A DNA stretch of 64,000 bases from Arcticibacter sp041902385 (GTDB taxonomy: Bacteria > Bacteroidota > Bacteroidia > Sphingobacteriales > Sphingobacteriaceae): positions 3,782,001-3,846,000 of the forward strand of contig NZ_CP169244.1 in NCBI RefSeq assembly GCF_041902385.1, written 5' to 3'. The position numbers and the translations under genes were made by a program. How positions within the stretch are numbered: position 1 is the stretch's first letter; every line of letters begins with the position of its first letter. The notes under the pieces were generated by a model that saw nothing but the letters and a program-made list of their open reading frames with translations, was not told where the DNA came from and ran no database searches. Positions 17,333-25,665 of the stretch are shown here, piece after piece.

Positions 17333-17761
17333 TTAATGCTTGCAGTTCTGCAGGTGCAAGGCTGCATCCTCCTGACTGTACAGGCCCTGATCGTTTCCAA
17401 AGCTATTGGTGATGTAAGTGACCAGCGCAGCTACATCAATATCGGGAAGCGACTCGTTGCCCGGCATCTGGAAGTCGTACTCTCTGCCGCTCACCCTGAT
17501 CTTCTCGTCGAGGCCATGCTTAATTATACAAGCCAGCCGTTCCCGGTTCTGCCGCAGAAAGGTGGTGTCTGTGAGCGGCGGAATAAGGCCTTTAAGGCCC
17601 TCACCATCGTTATTATGGCAATTGAGGCAATACGTGTCATAGAGCTGCTTGCCGTTGGTATAGTAGCGCGCATAGTTCAGGTCGCTGTCCGACTGGCAGG
17701 AAGCCAGACAGAACGCGAGTGCAGGTATCAGCAAAAACAAAAGCAGCTTATTCTTTTTCAT
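17333..17761 (-). CDS. Cytochrome c lipoprotein
   Basis: A 142-residue c-type cytochrome when started at the ATG at 17761; the frame is open further upstream but only this start gives the lipoprotein signal peptide (KKNKLLLFLLIPALAFCLASC, Cys as lipid site). The heme-binding motif is CLNCH near residue 45 and the distal Met ligand is in FQMPGNESL. A single heme and electron transfer at the outer face of the inner membrane are expected. It overlaps the SCO gene by 14 bases, so the two are coupled, pointing to a role with cytochrome oxidase assembly or electron supply. Confidence 0.88.
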   Translation of the reverse strand: MKKNKLLLFLLIPALAFCLASCQSDSDLNYARYYTNGKQLYDTYCLNCHNNDGEGLKGLIPPLTDTTFLRQNRERLACIIKHGLDEKIRVSGREYDFQMPGNESLPDIDVAALVTYITNSFGNDQGLYSQEDAALHLQNCKH

Positions 17762-18398
17762 GCTTATATTCATTGAGGAGAATCTGCATGTCGTCCATGA
17801 GCTTTTCAACCTGGTCGGGCTGTGTGCCGTCATACGCTCCTCTTAAGCGCTTTTCTTTGTCAACCAGCACGAACCAACCCTGGTGTACGTAACCTCCCGG
17901 GGCATTCTTATCCTCGTTAACAGCTACCAGATAGTGCTTTTCGGCAAGATTGTAAACAGAGTCTCTGGTACCTCTCAGGAACTGCCATTGCTTGCCGCTT
18001 ATACCCAGCTTGGTGGCGTACTCCTTCAGTTTGGCCGGCGTATCGTGCTTGTAGTCAATCGTATGTGAGGCGATCATTACCTCCGGATTATCCTTGAACT
18101 TTTCATAAACTTTAAGCATATTCCGGTGCATAACCGGACAGATGGAAGGGCAGGAGGTGAAGAAGAAATCGGCAACATAGATCTTTCCGTCAAAATCCTT
18201 GTTGGTCACCTGTGCGCTGTCCTGATTGATAAAGCTGAATGCCGGAATGGTTTGATAGACTGTGTCGGTCACTGTTTTGCCATTGACGATCTTCTGAACC
18301 GGCTCCCTGTTACCCAGTATAGGAAGTTTCTTCTGGTCAGCTGAATTACAGGCTGAAAGCAGGATAGCGCCTGCCGCAATATAAAGGAATGCTCTCAT
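17748..18398 (-). CDS. SCO1/SenC family copper-binding lipoprotein
   Basis: A 216-residue thioredoxin-fold protein that in its family delivers copper to the CuA site of cytochrome c oxidase. The signal peptide ends in LLSAC (lipobox). The copper motif CPSICP (CxxxC) is near residue 81, and the distal histidine is in GGYVHQGWFVLVD. These three ligands are the SCO set. It precedes and overlaps the cytochrome c gene, forming a small respiratory operon. Oxidase genes themselves are not in the window. Confidence 0.92.
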   Translation of the reverse strand: MRAFLYIAAGAILLSACNSADQKKLPILGNREPVQKIVNGKTVTDTVYQTIPAFSFINQDSAQVTNKDFDGKIYVADFFFTSCPSICPVMHRNMLKVYEKFKDNPEVMIASHTIDYKHDTPAKLKEYATKLGISGKQWQFLRGTRDSVYNLAEKHYLVAVNEDKNAPGGYVHQGWFVLVDKEKRLRGAYDGTQPDQVEKLMDDMQILLNEYKHEKE

Positions 18399-18514
18399 TT
18401 GACGTATTTATAGAAAAAGTACAGGCAAAGATACAGGTTCGCCGCCCGATTACAAGCACTCCCGCCTCGTCCCCTCCAATTTAACATACCAAATACAAAA
18501 GCTAACTTTGCGGC

Positions 18515-18877
18515 ATGGCCAAGCTCAGAAAAACAATCGGACTGGAAGGCGTGCGCTTCTTTGCATTCCATGGATACTACCCCGAAGAACAAATTCTCGG
18601 AAGTGAGTTTATTGTCGATATCACCACCGGAACATACCTGATTGAGGATGGAAATGATGAGCTAGCCGACACGCTGAATTACGAGCATTTGCTTGAAATC
18701 GCTTCTGATGAGATGAAAAATACGCGCAAGTTGCTTGAAACGGTAGCCCTTCGGATGCTAGAACGTATACGCGCCTCTTTTCCTCACCTCGACCTTGTAG
18801 TGGTCCGGATTAAAAAACTTCATCTTTCGCTTCCCGGCGAAACCAATTCTGTGGTCGAGTACCGTTACGAAGTGTAG
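18515..18877 (+). CDS. folB: Dihydroneopterin aldolase
   Basis: Converts dihydroneopterin to 6-hydroxymethyl-dihydropterin in folate synthesis. The 120-residue length is normal. Seen motifs: LEGVRFFAFHGYYPEEQ with the substrate-binding Glu, TLNYEHLLEI, LLETVALRMLERI, and VRIKKLHLSLPG with the catalytic Lys. It starts 116 bases from the divergent SCO gene. Its last codons and stop (18859-18877) form the first unit of a 78-base tandem array that fills the spacer behind it. Confidence 0.93.
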   Translation: MAKLRKTIGLEGVRFFAFHGYYPEEQILGSEFIVDITTGTYLIEDGNDELADTLNYEHLLEIASDEMKNTRKLLETVALRMLERIRASFPHLDLVVVRIKKLHLSLPGETNSVVEYRYEV

Positions 18878-19072
18878 CGGAGAGGATCAGACAAAGACAG
18901 GCTGCTGGTGCAGGAAGTAAACTGCTGACAGGCGTTGTACCGCTACGAAGCGTAGCGGAGAGGAACGGACAAAGACAGGCTGCCGGTGCAGGAAGTAAAC
19001 TGCTGACAGGAATTGTACCGCTACGAAGCGTAGCGAAGTGTAGCGAAGTGTAGCGGAGAAGAACGGACAAAG
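18859..19072. repeat. 78-base tandem repeat including the folB 3' end
   Basis: Units start at 18859, 18937 and 19015; the third is partial and has extra short repeats of GTAGCGAAGT. Each begins GTACCGYTACGAAGYGTAGC, which in the first unit is the end of folB. GCTACGAAGCGTAGC in the later units is a perfect hairpin. The unit is 26 codons long and so leaves long spurious minus-strand frames. The array lies between convergent genes. Confidence 0.85.
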
Positions 19073-19087
19073 GGGCGTCCCGCCGTG

Positions 19088-19513
19088 TTAAACGGCAAGC
19101 GCCTCAAATGCAATCATTTTTTCGCGCTGGAGCAATGGTATGGGGGCCGGCTTATCTTTCTCAAAGTCGTAGAAAATGCAGGTAGTGCGGCCCGTTGTGC
19201 AGATCTCCTCGTCGGCGTTCCGCTTGATCGTGAGTACGTACTCCACGTCAAAGCTGCAATTGCCGATGCGTGACGTCCTCACATAGGCGTATAGCTCATC
19301 ATTAAACCGCACTGGTTTCTTGTAGTTCACCTCTGCACGCCCGATGATGATCCCTTTGGTTCGGCTTTGCCATTTTGTAATGTGTTTCCAGTAGCCGGAG
19401 TGAGCCATTTCGAAATAAGAGAGGAAGACATCGTTATTCACCACTCCGTAAGCATTGATATCGCCAAAGCGAACAGGTATAAAAGACTTGTAGTTAAAAG
19501 ACGTGAGCATCAT
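19088..19513 (-). CDS. Acyl-CoA thioesterase, YbgC/4-hydroxybenzoyl-CoA thioesterase type
   Basis: A 141-residue hotdog-fold protein. The N-terminal motif VRFGDINAYGVVNNDVFLSY corresponds to the family form VRWGDMDAFGHVNN, with the catalytic Asp retained but the following His of GHVNN replaced by Val. The rest (VNYKKPVRFNDEL, TSRIGNCSFDVEYVL) is standard. It should hydrolyse an acyl-CoA; the substrate cannot be told. ATG codons at 19513 and 19510 are both possible. Divergent from the hsp20 gene. Confidence 0.82.
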   Translation of the reverse strand: MMLTSFNYKSFIPVRFGDINAYGVVNNDVFLSYFEMAHSGYWKHITKWQSRTKGIIIGRAEVNYKKPVRFNDELYAYVRTSRIGNCSFDVEYVLTIKRNADEEICTTGRTTCIFYDFEKDKPAPIPLLQREKMIAFEALAV

Positions 19514-19521
19514 AAGAAAAA

Positions 19522-19564
19522 GACATTTTGTCGGTTGGTAATTGGTTTAATAGGTCATTTTGTC
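19522..19564. promoter_or_regulatory. Paired CATTTTGTC boxes upstream of hsp20
   Basis: GACATTTTGTC (19522-19532) and GTCATTTTGTC (19554-19564) share the nine bases CATTTTGTC and lie exactly 32 bases apart, three helical turns. The first is a near-perfect inverted repeat. They stand between the divergent thioesterase and Hsp20 genes and are candidate operators for a heat or stress regulator. Confidence 0.4.
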
Positions 19565-19657
19565 CTATTATAAACGAATTTACGCTAAAAAATGTTTTGG
19601 TACAAGCCTTGTATTTATCCTCACAAATTCAAAAAGAAACTTTAGGAGGATATAAAA

Positions 19658-20098
19658 ATGACACTTGTAAAATTTGCAAACGGAAACAACAGTAACACCT
19701 TAAAACCCTGGTTCAATGATGTTTTTGATTCTTTCTTTAACGATTCATTTGTTTCAGACCGGCTCACCTCAAGAGTACCTGCTGTGAATATTGCGGAAAC
19801 AGAAGGCGAGTTCCATATTGAACTTGCAGCACCGGGCTTAAAGAAGGAAGACTTTAAGATCAGTCTTGACAAGAACGTGCTGAGCATCTCTGCTGAAAAG
19901 AAGGCAGAAGCAAACGTGGAAGGCAGGAAGTACAATCGACGCGAATACAGCTACAACTCATTCGTGCGCTCTTTCACTTTACCTGAAACTGCCGACTACT
20001 CCCGAATTGAAGCTGAGTATACAGACGGCGTGCTGAAGGTAGGCGTTGCTAAAAGAGAAGAAGCCAAACTGCAATCAAGAGAAATTGCTGTAAAATAA
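19658..20098 (+). CDS. Hsp20/alpha-crystallin family small heat shock protein
   Basis: A 146-residue ATP-independent chaperone. It contains the alpha-crystallin domain from about residue 42 (VPAVNIAETEGEFHIELAAP, GLKKEDFKISLDKNVLSISA) and ends with the L-K-V-G-V-A motif and the C-terminal I-A-V tail (REIAVK) used in oligomer assembly. An unusually strong ribosome binding site (AGGAGG, about 8 bases before ATG) fits high expression. Followed by an intrinsic terminator; monocistronic. Confidence 0.93.
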   Translation: MTLVKFANGNNSNTLKPWFNDVFDSFFNDSFVSDRLTSRVPAVNIAETEGEFHIELAAPGLKKEDFKISLDKNVLSISAEKKAEANVEGRKYNRREYSYNSFVRSFTLPETADYSRIEAEYTDGVLKVGVAKREEAKLQSREIAVK

Positions 20099-20121
20099 TT
20101 ACCTGCAAAAAAATTAGCTAT

Positions 20122-20158
20122 AAAGGGCGTCGTATCAGAAAGCGACGCCCTTTTTTTT
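20122..20158 (+). terminator. Terminator of hsp20
   Basis: AAAGGGCGTCG (20122-20132) pairs with CGACGCCCTTT (20143-20153), followed by a run of T residues, 24 bases after the hsp20 stop. Confidence 0.93.
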
Positions 20159-20189
20159 GAAAGTGCCTCATTTAAACTTTTATCCCGTA

Positions 20190-20204
20190 TGAGTGCGCAG
20201 CTCA
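20190..20204 (+). repeat. Short repeated hairpin motif, copy C
   Basis: TGAGTGCGCAGCTCA, preceded by AAGTGCCT at 20161. It matches copies at 3184 and 10799 and lies 128 bases before the next gene start. Confidence 0.5.
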
Positions 20205-20331
20205 TGAATGTTTCCTTTGGTTATAGCAGCGTGACTGGCGGGAGCCGTTCTTCACTGCCTCTGCTCCCTGTTTCCCCTGCACAGTTTGCTGAGGTTTTTG
20301 GTTAAGAGTGCTTAAAAATGTACTTTTGATC

Positions 20332-21642
20332 ATGCTACGTGAAATACTTGAGACCAAACGAAAAGCCCTTAAAATAAATCTCGACCCAACTATCTACGGT
20401 ACCTTTGCTGAAATTGGAGCCGGACAGGAAGTGGCTCGTAACTTCTTCACTGCAGGTGCTGCTTCCGGAACGATCGCCAAAACTATGTCGGCATACGATA
20501 TGGCTTTCAGCAATGAGATCTATGGGGCTGAGAAGTCGGGCCGCTACGTTAGCAAGTCGAGGCTTAATAAGATGCTGAGGCATGAGTTTGATCTGCTGTC
20601 CGAGCGTTTGTGTGGCGAAAAATATCTGGGGCGTCGTTTTTTTGCCTTTGCAAACACGGTAACCACCCTCAATTATAACAAAACCAACGATCCTCATGGC
20701 TGGGTAGGCATCATGTTCCAGTCGGAGCCGGGCGGAGAGGCGAATGAGATCATCCTGCACATCCGGCTTCTCGACAGCGACGGAAGCCTGCAGCAGAATG
20801 TGCTCGGTATCATTGGCGTGAACCTCGTATTTGCAGCCTTTTTCCTTTCCTCGAACGTTCAGACTATGATCGAGTCCCTCGTTGATAACCTGGCAGTAGG
20901 CTCCGTGGAAATTGATCTGGTGAACCTTCGGGGGCCTGCCTTTAAAGACGCGAACGACCGCCTCGTAAACCTCTATCTCATTGCCAAGGGCTTCTCAAGC
21001 GCGGCCATCTTCGACCGGAATGCACAGGTGTGCCAGTCTAAGGATCTCCTGTATAAAAAGGACGTGATGATCCTCCGGACCAAATACCGGCAGAAGTCAA
21101 CTCCAAACTTTGACCTCTTTAATCGTGCTGTTGAACAGTTTAAGCGTTCTCAGCATGCAGGCGACGCCAATCTGGTGGTTCTTATTGAAGTTCTGATGTC
21201 TAATGCTTTTGATGAGACGCCTCAGATTGACAATGCCGACCTTGAGCAATTTGCTGCCCGCGCAGAGGAGCTTTGCGCGACAGGCAACAACGTCATTGTA
21301 TCCAACTTTACCCGCAACCACAAGCTGGCACAATATCTTTCGCGATGTAAGCCCCACCGCGTGGGAATTTCGACCAATATTGCCAACCTCAAACGGATAT
21401 TCGACGCTTCCAACTATGGCGAGAACTATACGGATGAGCTGCTCGCCTATGTGAGCGACTTGTTTAGCCGGAATGTAAAGCTCTACGCCTATCCATACCT
21501 CGATAAGAAGAATAACGAGATCATCACGACCCGCAACATGCCGGTGTCTGAACAGTCAAAGCCGCTGTTCGACTTCCTCATTCTGAATAACTATATCACT
21601 GACATCGAACAGTACGACGAGAAAGATGTTAAGACGGTTTAG
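20332..21642 (+). CDS. Conserved protein of unknown function
   Basis: A 436-residue soluble protein started at the ATG at 20332 (an upstream GTG would add eight residues). It has a striking N-terminal block, LKINLDPTIYGTFAEIGAGQ followed by EVARNFFTAGAASGTIAKTM, then SAYDMAFSNEIYG. I know this block from a conserved family in Bacteroidota and other phyla whose database names are inconsistent and untested. No membrane segment or signal peptide. The middle contains a Rossmann-like strand pattern (VLGIIGVNLVFAAFF). It is transcribed alone with copy C of the hairpin motif upstream. Confidence 0.75.
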   Translation: MLREILETKRKALKINLDPTIYGTFAEIGAGQEVARNFFTAGAASGTIAKTMSAYDMAFSNEIYGAEKSGRYVSKSRLNKMLRHEFDLLSERLCGEKYLGRRFFAFANTVTTLNYNKTNDPHGWVGIMFQSEPGGEANEIILHIRLLDSDGSLQQNVLGIIGVNLVFAAFFLSSNVQTMIESLVDNLAVGSVEIDLVNLRGPAFKDANDRLVNLYLIAKGFSSAAIFDRNAQVCQSKDLLYKKDVMILRTKYRQKSTPNFDLFNRAVEQFKRSQHAGDANLVVLIEVLMSNAFDETPQIDNADLEQFAARAEELCATGNNVIVSNFTRNHKLAQYLSRCKPHRVGISTNIANLKRIFDASNYGENYTDELLAYVSDLFSRNVKLYAYPYLDKKNNEIITTRNMPVSEQSKPLFDFLILNNYITDIEQYDEKDVKTV

Positions 21643-21657
21643 TCTTAACATCTTGTA

Positions 21658-22650
21658 TCAGAGTGGCTTTTTGTTGATCATCCTCTTGGTTGCTTCAAGT
21701 GTAAGACTGAAATCGGGGGTCACTGTCCAATCGATCACTTCGTGTACTGTGTGATCCTGAGGTGCCCACCGTTCGGGTTCTCCGTCCAGGCTGATCACCA
21801 CACTGGGTGTCTTGAACGCCGATGCGATATGCGACACGCCGGTACAATTGGAGATAAGACCCGCTGCTTCTTTGATTAGTACTGCTACTGCGCCCATGCT
21901 TGTCTTGCCTGCAGCAATAACCGGCTGCGATACCATATGGGAAGCTGTTTGCCTGACCAGATCAAGTTCTTCGGCGGTACCCGTGAGCACCGGAGTAAAG
22001 CCGACCGCTGCTGCTTCATCAGCCAGTTTAGCGAAGAACTCGGGAGGCCATCGCCTGGCTATTCCGCGTGAACCCGGGTGAATGCAGACATAGGCCCCTT
22101 CTTCGAGCGGCAGTCCGGTGTCCTGAAATTCCTGGTAGTCCTTGTCTCTCAGCGGAAACTCCAGTTCCGTGCCCAGCGACTTTAGTCCAAGAAACTCCAT
22201 GAGCTTCACATGTCGTGCAGCTTCATGTCCCTGCTCGGGATACTCCATAAAGAGGCCGTTCTGAGGCGCGTAAATGTCCTTTTTACAATAGCCTGCAGTG
22301 AAGCGGACTCCCAGCAGTTCAACCATCGGATTCACAATCGTCCCATTTCCCTGCATCTGCAGCACAAGGTCAAACTCCTCTGATATCATTTTATTGAGAA
22401 AGCTGCTGAAGGCGGCAGGACTGAAGCTCTGCTCCGGCAGGCCCGGGAACCCGGGAAACCAGACAAAGCGGTCAAAATACTCGTTGAACCGCTCGGTAAG
22501 GCTTTTGGCCCAGGGAAGGCCGAGTAGGGTGATCTCTGCGTCAGGAAAACCTGCTCTCAGGGCCCTGACTGCTGGAATGGCGCAGAGCATATCACCCAGC
22601 TGCAGCGCCCGGAAAATCGCTATCTTTTTTATTTCTTGTTGTATCAGCAT
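21658..22650 (-). CDS. Glycosyltransferase family 9 (heptosyltransferase-like)
   Basis: A 330-residue GT-B enzyme related to LPS heptosyltransferases. The N-terminus has KIAIFRALQLGDMLCAIPAV (the IR...LGD motif), followed by the acceptor-domain helices. The C-terminal half holds VCIHPGSRGIARRWPPEFFA and the nucleotide-sugar site ISNCTGVSHIASAFKTPSVV with the conserved D/N-TG-x-H pattern. It would add a sugar, probably a heptose or related residue, to an envelope glycan. Third gene of the leftward operon carbamoyltransferase, GT2, GT9, 38 bases after the GT2 stop. Confidence 0.88.
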   Translation of the reverse strand: MLIQQEIKKIAIFRALQLGDMLCAIPAVRALRAGFPDAEITLLGLPWAKSLTERFNEYFDRFVWFPGFPGLPEQSFSPAAFSSFLNKMISEEFDLVLQMQGNGTIVNPMVELLGVRFTAGYCKKDIYAPQNGLFMEYPEQGHEAARHVKLMEFLGLKSLGTELEFPLRDKDYQEFQDTGLPLEEGAYVCIHPGSRGIARRWPPEFFAKLADEAAAVGFTPVLTGTAEELDLVRQTASHMVSQPVIAAGKTSMGAVAVLIKEAAGLISNCTGVSHIASAFKTPSVVISLDGEPERWAPQDHTVHEVIDWTVTPDFSLTLEATKRMINKKPL

Positions 22651-22688
22651 CGCTTATAATAATAAAGACCAGTTCTTGCTTTCATGCC

Positions 22689-23656
22689 CTAGAATAATAG
22701 AACGCGAAACTTTGCCGCTCCGTACCATTGCCAGTATAAGGACACAAAGGGAATGATGGCAGAGGTGACCACCATCTCGGTTACATGAGCTGCCTCTTTT
22801 GAGGTTCCCCTGAGCCGCTTTGCTATAAACAGGATAAGGAGCGACAGCCAGCAGGCCAGCAATACTGAAGAGTAAAGGTAAAGCTGCTGCCAGAGGCAAA
22901 GTAATCCTGCGGCAAAGAAAAATACCATCCCATAGTAATTCCAGGAGGGTGCGGCTTTGATTCGCTGCCGGTACAATACCGGAAACTTTCTGTAAAGAAG
23001 TGCGTTGTAGGCTGTCTTTTTCTGCTCCTTGATGCTGACACCCCATGGAGCAGGCCTTACAGGGTGCCAGACAGTTGCCTGGATTTTATGAATCGGGATC
23101 CCGGCCTCAAGCAGCTTAAAGTGCAGATCGCTGTCCTCGCGCCAGGCCATTGCAAAACGTTCATCAAAGCCGCCGGTAATCTCCAGGGCCTTTCTGGTAC
23201 AGACACAGTTTGCTGTCACAAACTCGGCCGTCTCCAGCCCGGCAACATTCAGCTCATAGTCGGTCGGAACCTCCTTTCTCGGCACAACCACCCGCCCGGT
23301 AAAGGCAACAACTTCTTCGCCTGTATAGGCCTCATAGGCTTGCCGGAGCCAGTCGGCCTGAGGTATACAGTCGTCATCTGTGAAGGCCACCAGCTTTGCT
23401 CTTGTCGCCTTCCAGCCCGCATTCCGGGAAGCGGCGGGCCCTTTTTTACCGGCGTCTGCAGGTACAGAACGGCGGGCGCAGCACAGCCTTGGTACGCCTG
23501 CATCGCTTCTGCTGTCTCCGGGTCTTCTCCGTCACTCACTACGATAATTTCGTACTCCGCTTTGGAGAAGTCTTGCTGCAGCAGGGCCGTCAGGCAGCGC
23601 ATCAGCAGCCCGGGGCGACGATAAGTTGGAACTACGACCGCTATTTTTACCTCCAT
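22689..23656 (-). pseudogene. Glycosyltransferase family 2, frameshifted in this sequence
   Basis: A GT-A glycosyltransferase in two frames. The first part (from ATG 23656) has VKIAVVVPTYRRPGLLMRCL and SDGEDPETAEAM; the second, after a shift at the T6 run 23442-23447, gives GPAASRNAGWKATRAKLVAF, the catalytic TDDDCIP, GGFDERFAMAWREDSDLHFK (ED motif) and two C-terminal membrane helices. One extra A in the mRNA run would restore a 322-residue protein. The site reads A AAA AAG in frame, the classic -1 slippery heptamer, so recoding is possible, although base-calling error is as likely. The start overlaps the carbamoyltransferase stop. Confidence 0.82.
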
Positions 23657-25374
23657 TCCTTCTCAATCAGAAAAGAGCCAATGACCAGAGCGTCAAAGGG
23701 TGATGTCCAAAAACATTCGATGGCGTCGCGCGGAGAGCATACGATCGGCTTTCCGAGGGTGTTAAACGAGGTGTTCACCAGCACCGGTACGCCTGTTTTA
23801 CGTTTAAACGCCTGCAGCAGGTCGTAGTAACGGGGATGCTGCTCGCGGTTCACGGTCTGAATGCGTGCAGTGCCATCAACATGTCGTACCGCCGGAATCT
23901 GCTCCTCTTTCTCCTGTTTTACATCGTATATAAAAAGCATGAAGGGTGAGTAGCGGGCGCCTTTAAACCATTCGCCGGCGTCTTCCTCCAGCACGACCGG
24001 CGCAACGGGGCGGAAGTCCTCCCGGTCTTTCACTTCGTTAAGCCTGGCCTGCATCTCGGGGTGTATAGGAGAGGCTAGAATAGAACGGCTTCCCAGTGCT
24101 CTCGGGCCGAACTCCATACGTCCCTGATACCAGCCGATGATCTTATCCTGGGCCAGCAGGTCTGCTGCCTCTTCGGCAATATTGTCTAGCTTCCTGTAAG
24201 GCACTTTAGCCCACTTGATAAACTTCTCGATCTCTGCGTCTGAATAATCAGGCCCCCAGTAGGCATGCGTCATCTCAAAAGCTCTGGAGGGCGACTGCCG
24301 CTCCTGCACGTCTACCCAGATGGCTGCTCCCAATGCGGTGCCGGCGTCTCCGGCTGCAGGCTGCACCCAGATATTCCTGAAGGGGCTTTTGTCGCGGATG
24401 CGTGCGTTAAGAACGCAGTTCAGCGCTACGCCTCCAGCCAGACATAGATTGTCCTGCCTGGTTTCCTCGTGCAGCCACTGGCAGATCTCCAGCACACGTT
24501 CCTCCAGTACCACCTGCAAGGAGTGAGCAATGTTGAAGTGATGGGCCGTGAACTCTTCATGCCTTAACCGGGTCTTCCCGAACCGCTCTTCAAAGGCGGG
24601 GTCTTTGATTTCGTACATGCCCTTCGGACCGGGAACAATGATCTCCCTGAAATCGTTTACGAACTCAGGCTTTCCATACGATGCCAGTGCCATGACCTTG
24701 TACTCGTCGGAAGAGTGCAGGAAGCCCAGATAAGACGTAAGCTGCTCATACAATAATCCCAGCGAGTGTGGCATGTTGACCTGCCCGATGCGCTCAAGCG
24801 AGTTTCCTTTTCCTACATTGTAGGTAGTGGTGGCAAGCTCGCCGCGCCCGTCGAGGGTCATCACTGCAGCTTCCTCATAAGGGGAAGGGTGGAAGGCGCT
24901 GGCAGCGTGACTGATATGGTGTTCTACATAGTGGAATTTGAAATCGTCGAGCCGGGTGCCTTTAAACCTTTTTTGCAGGTGATGGGGATACCCGTCTTTA
25001 AGCTGACGTGGCGCATTGAGGATATACGACAGGAACAAAGGGTCCCATGGATTCTGCCATTCGTCCTCCGCGAGACCGGCGCTTTGGTCGAAAGGTATGG
25101 CGATGCTGGCCTGTCCCCGGTATTTCTCGCCGATCAGCTGATAGGGGTCAAAAGAATAAGCAACATGATCGATCTCACTCAGGTGAATGTTCGCTGCTTC
25201 GAGGCAGTAGTTGATGGCGTGGAATGGAAGCTCCCAGGTGCTGAAGGGAACGGGCCTTTTTCCATGCTTGATATGAGTGAAGCGTTCGTCCTCGGCGGCG
25301 GCAATAAGTTTTCCATCTTTTAAGAGACAGGCCGCAGAGTCGTGAAATACGGCATTAATACCTAAAACGTACAT
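23647..25374 (-). CDS. Carbamoyltransferase (NodU/CmcH/TobZ family)
   Basis: A 575-residue enzyme that transfers carbamoyl from carbamoyl phosphate, through an adenylated intermediate, to a hydroxyl of a sugar or natural product. The N-terminal Kae1-like domain starts YVLGINAVFHDSAACLLKDG, with the metal ligands in EHHISHAASAF, and LDGRGELATTTYNVG and LAGGVALNCVLN follow. The C-terminal carbamoyl-binding domain has GRMEFGPRALGSRSILASP and VLVNTSFNTLGKPIVCSP. Complete for the family. With GT2 and GT9 directly downstream, the likely acceptor is a glycan, as in capsule or LPS decoration; no antibiotic genes are nearby. Confidence 0.9.
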   Translation of the reverse strand: MYVLGINAVFHDSAACLLKDGKLIAAAEDERFTHIKHGKRPVPFSTWELPFHAINYCLEAANIHLSEIDHVAYSFDPYQLIGEKYRGQASIAIPFDQSAGLAEDEWQNPWDPLFLSYILNAPRQLKDGYPHHLQKRFKGTRLDDFKFHYVEHHISHAASAFHPSPYEEAAVMTLDGRGELATTTYNVGKGNSLERIGQVNMPHSLGLLYEQLTSYLGFLHSSDEYKVMALASYGKPEFVNDFREIIVPGPKGMYEIKDPAFEERFGKTRLRHEEFTAHHFNIAHSLQVVLEERVLEICQWLHEETRQDNLCLAGGVALNCVLNARIRDKSPFRNIWVQPAAGDAGTALGAAIWVDVQERQSPSRAFEMTHAYWGPDYSDAEIEKFIKWAKVPYRKLDNIAEEAADLLAQDKIIGWYQGRMEFGPRALGSRSILASPIHPEMQARLNEVKDREDFRPVAPVVLEEDAGEWFKGARYSPFMLFIYDVKQEKEEQIPAVRHVDGTARIQTVNREQHPRYYDLLQAFKRKTGVPVLVNTSFNTLGKPIVCSPRDAIECFWTSPFDALVIGSFLIEKEWR

Positions 25375-25421
25375 AAGATAGATTTTGCAGCTAAATAAAT
25401 AGCAGAAGGAGATAAAATGTT

Positions 25422-25665
25422 TTTTGTGCCGGTTAATTTGTTCTTCAAAGGCGACAAGAACCTTCAGTCAGGGCTCAGGGGCAGATTAGCAAGGCAGTGC
25501 AGGAAGGTTTTTGTGCCGGTTAATTTGTTCTTCAAAGGCGACAAAGAACCTTTGATTTTGGTTTAGCGCAAGGCGTGCGGGAAGTGCCGGAAGGTGTTTT
25601 GTCGGGGTTCAAATTGTTCTTCAAAGGCGACAAAGAACCTTTCATTTTGGTTCAGAATAAAATGC
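25422..25665 (-). repeat. 88-base tandem repeat family, array 1 (about 3 units, inverted)
   Basis: The segment GTTCTTCAAAGGCGACAAAG recurs with starts at 25440, 25527 and 25616 (spacing 87 and 89; the first copy lacks one base). Read on the minus strand (GGTTCTTTGTCGCCTTTGAA) it matches the repeats at 28.98 kb and 33.63 kb, which have an 88-base period. The rest of the 425-base spacer up to 25799 shows no gene; short plus-strand frames here carry no family signal. Confidence 0.75.

Noticed and set aside
18395..18592. Minus-strand frame of 65 codons between SCO and folB
   Set aside because: Mostly antisense to folB; composition random.
18810..19070. Minus-strand frame of 86 codons with a 26-residue repeat
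   Set aside because: It exists only because the 78-base tandem array is a multiple of three; it lies partly antisense to folB and has no family signal.
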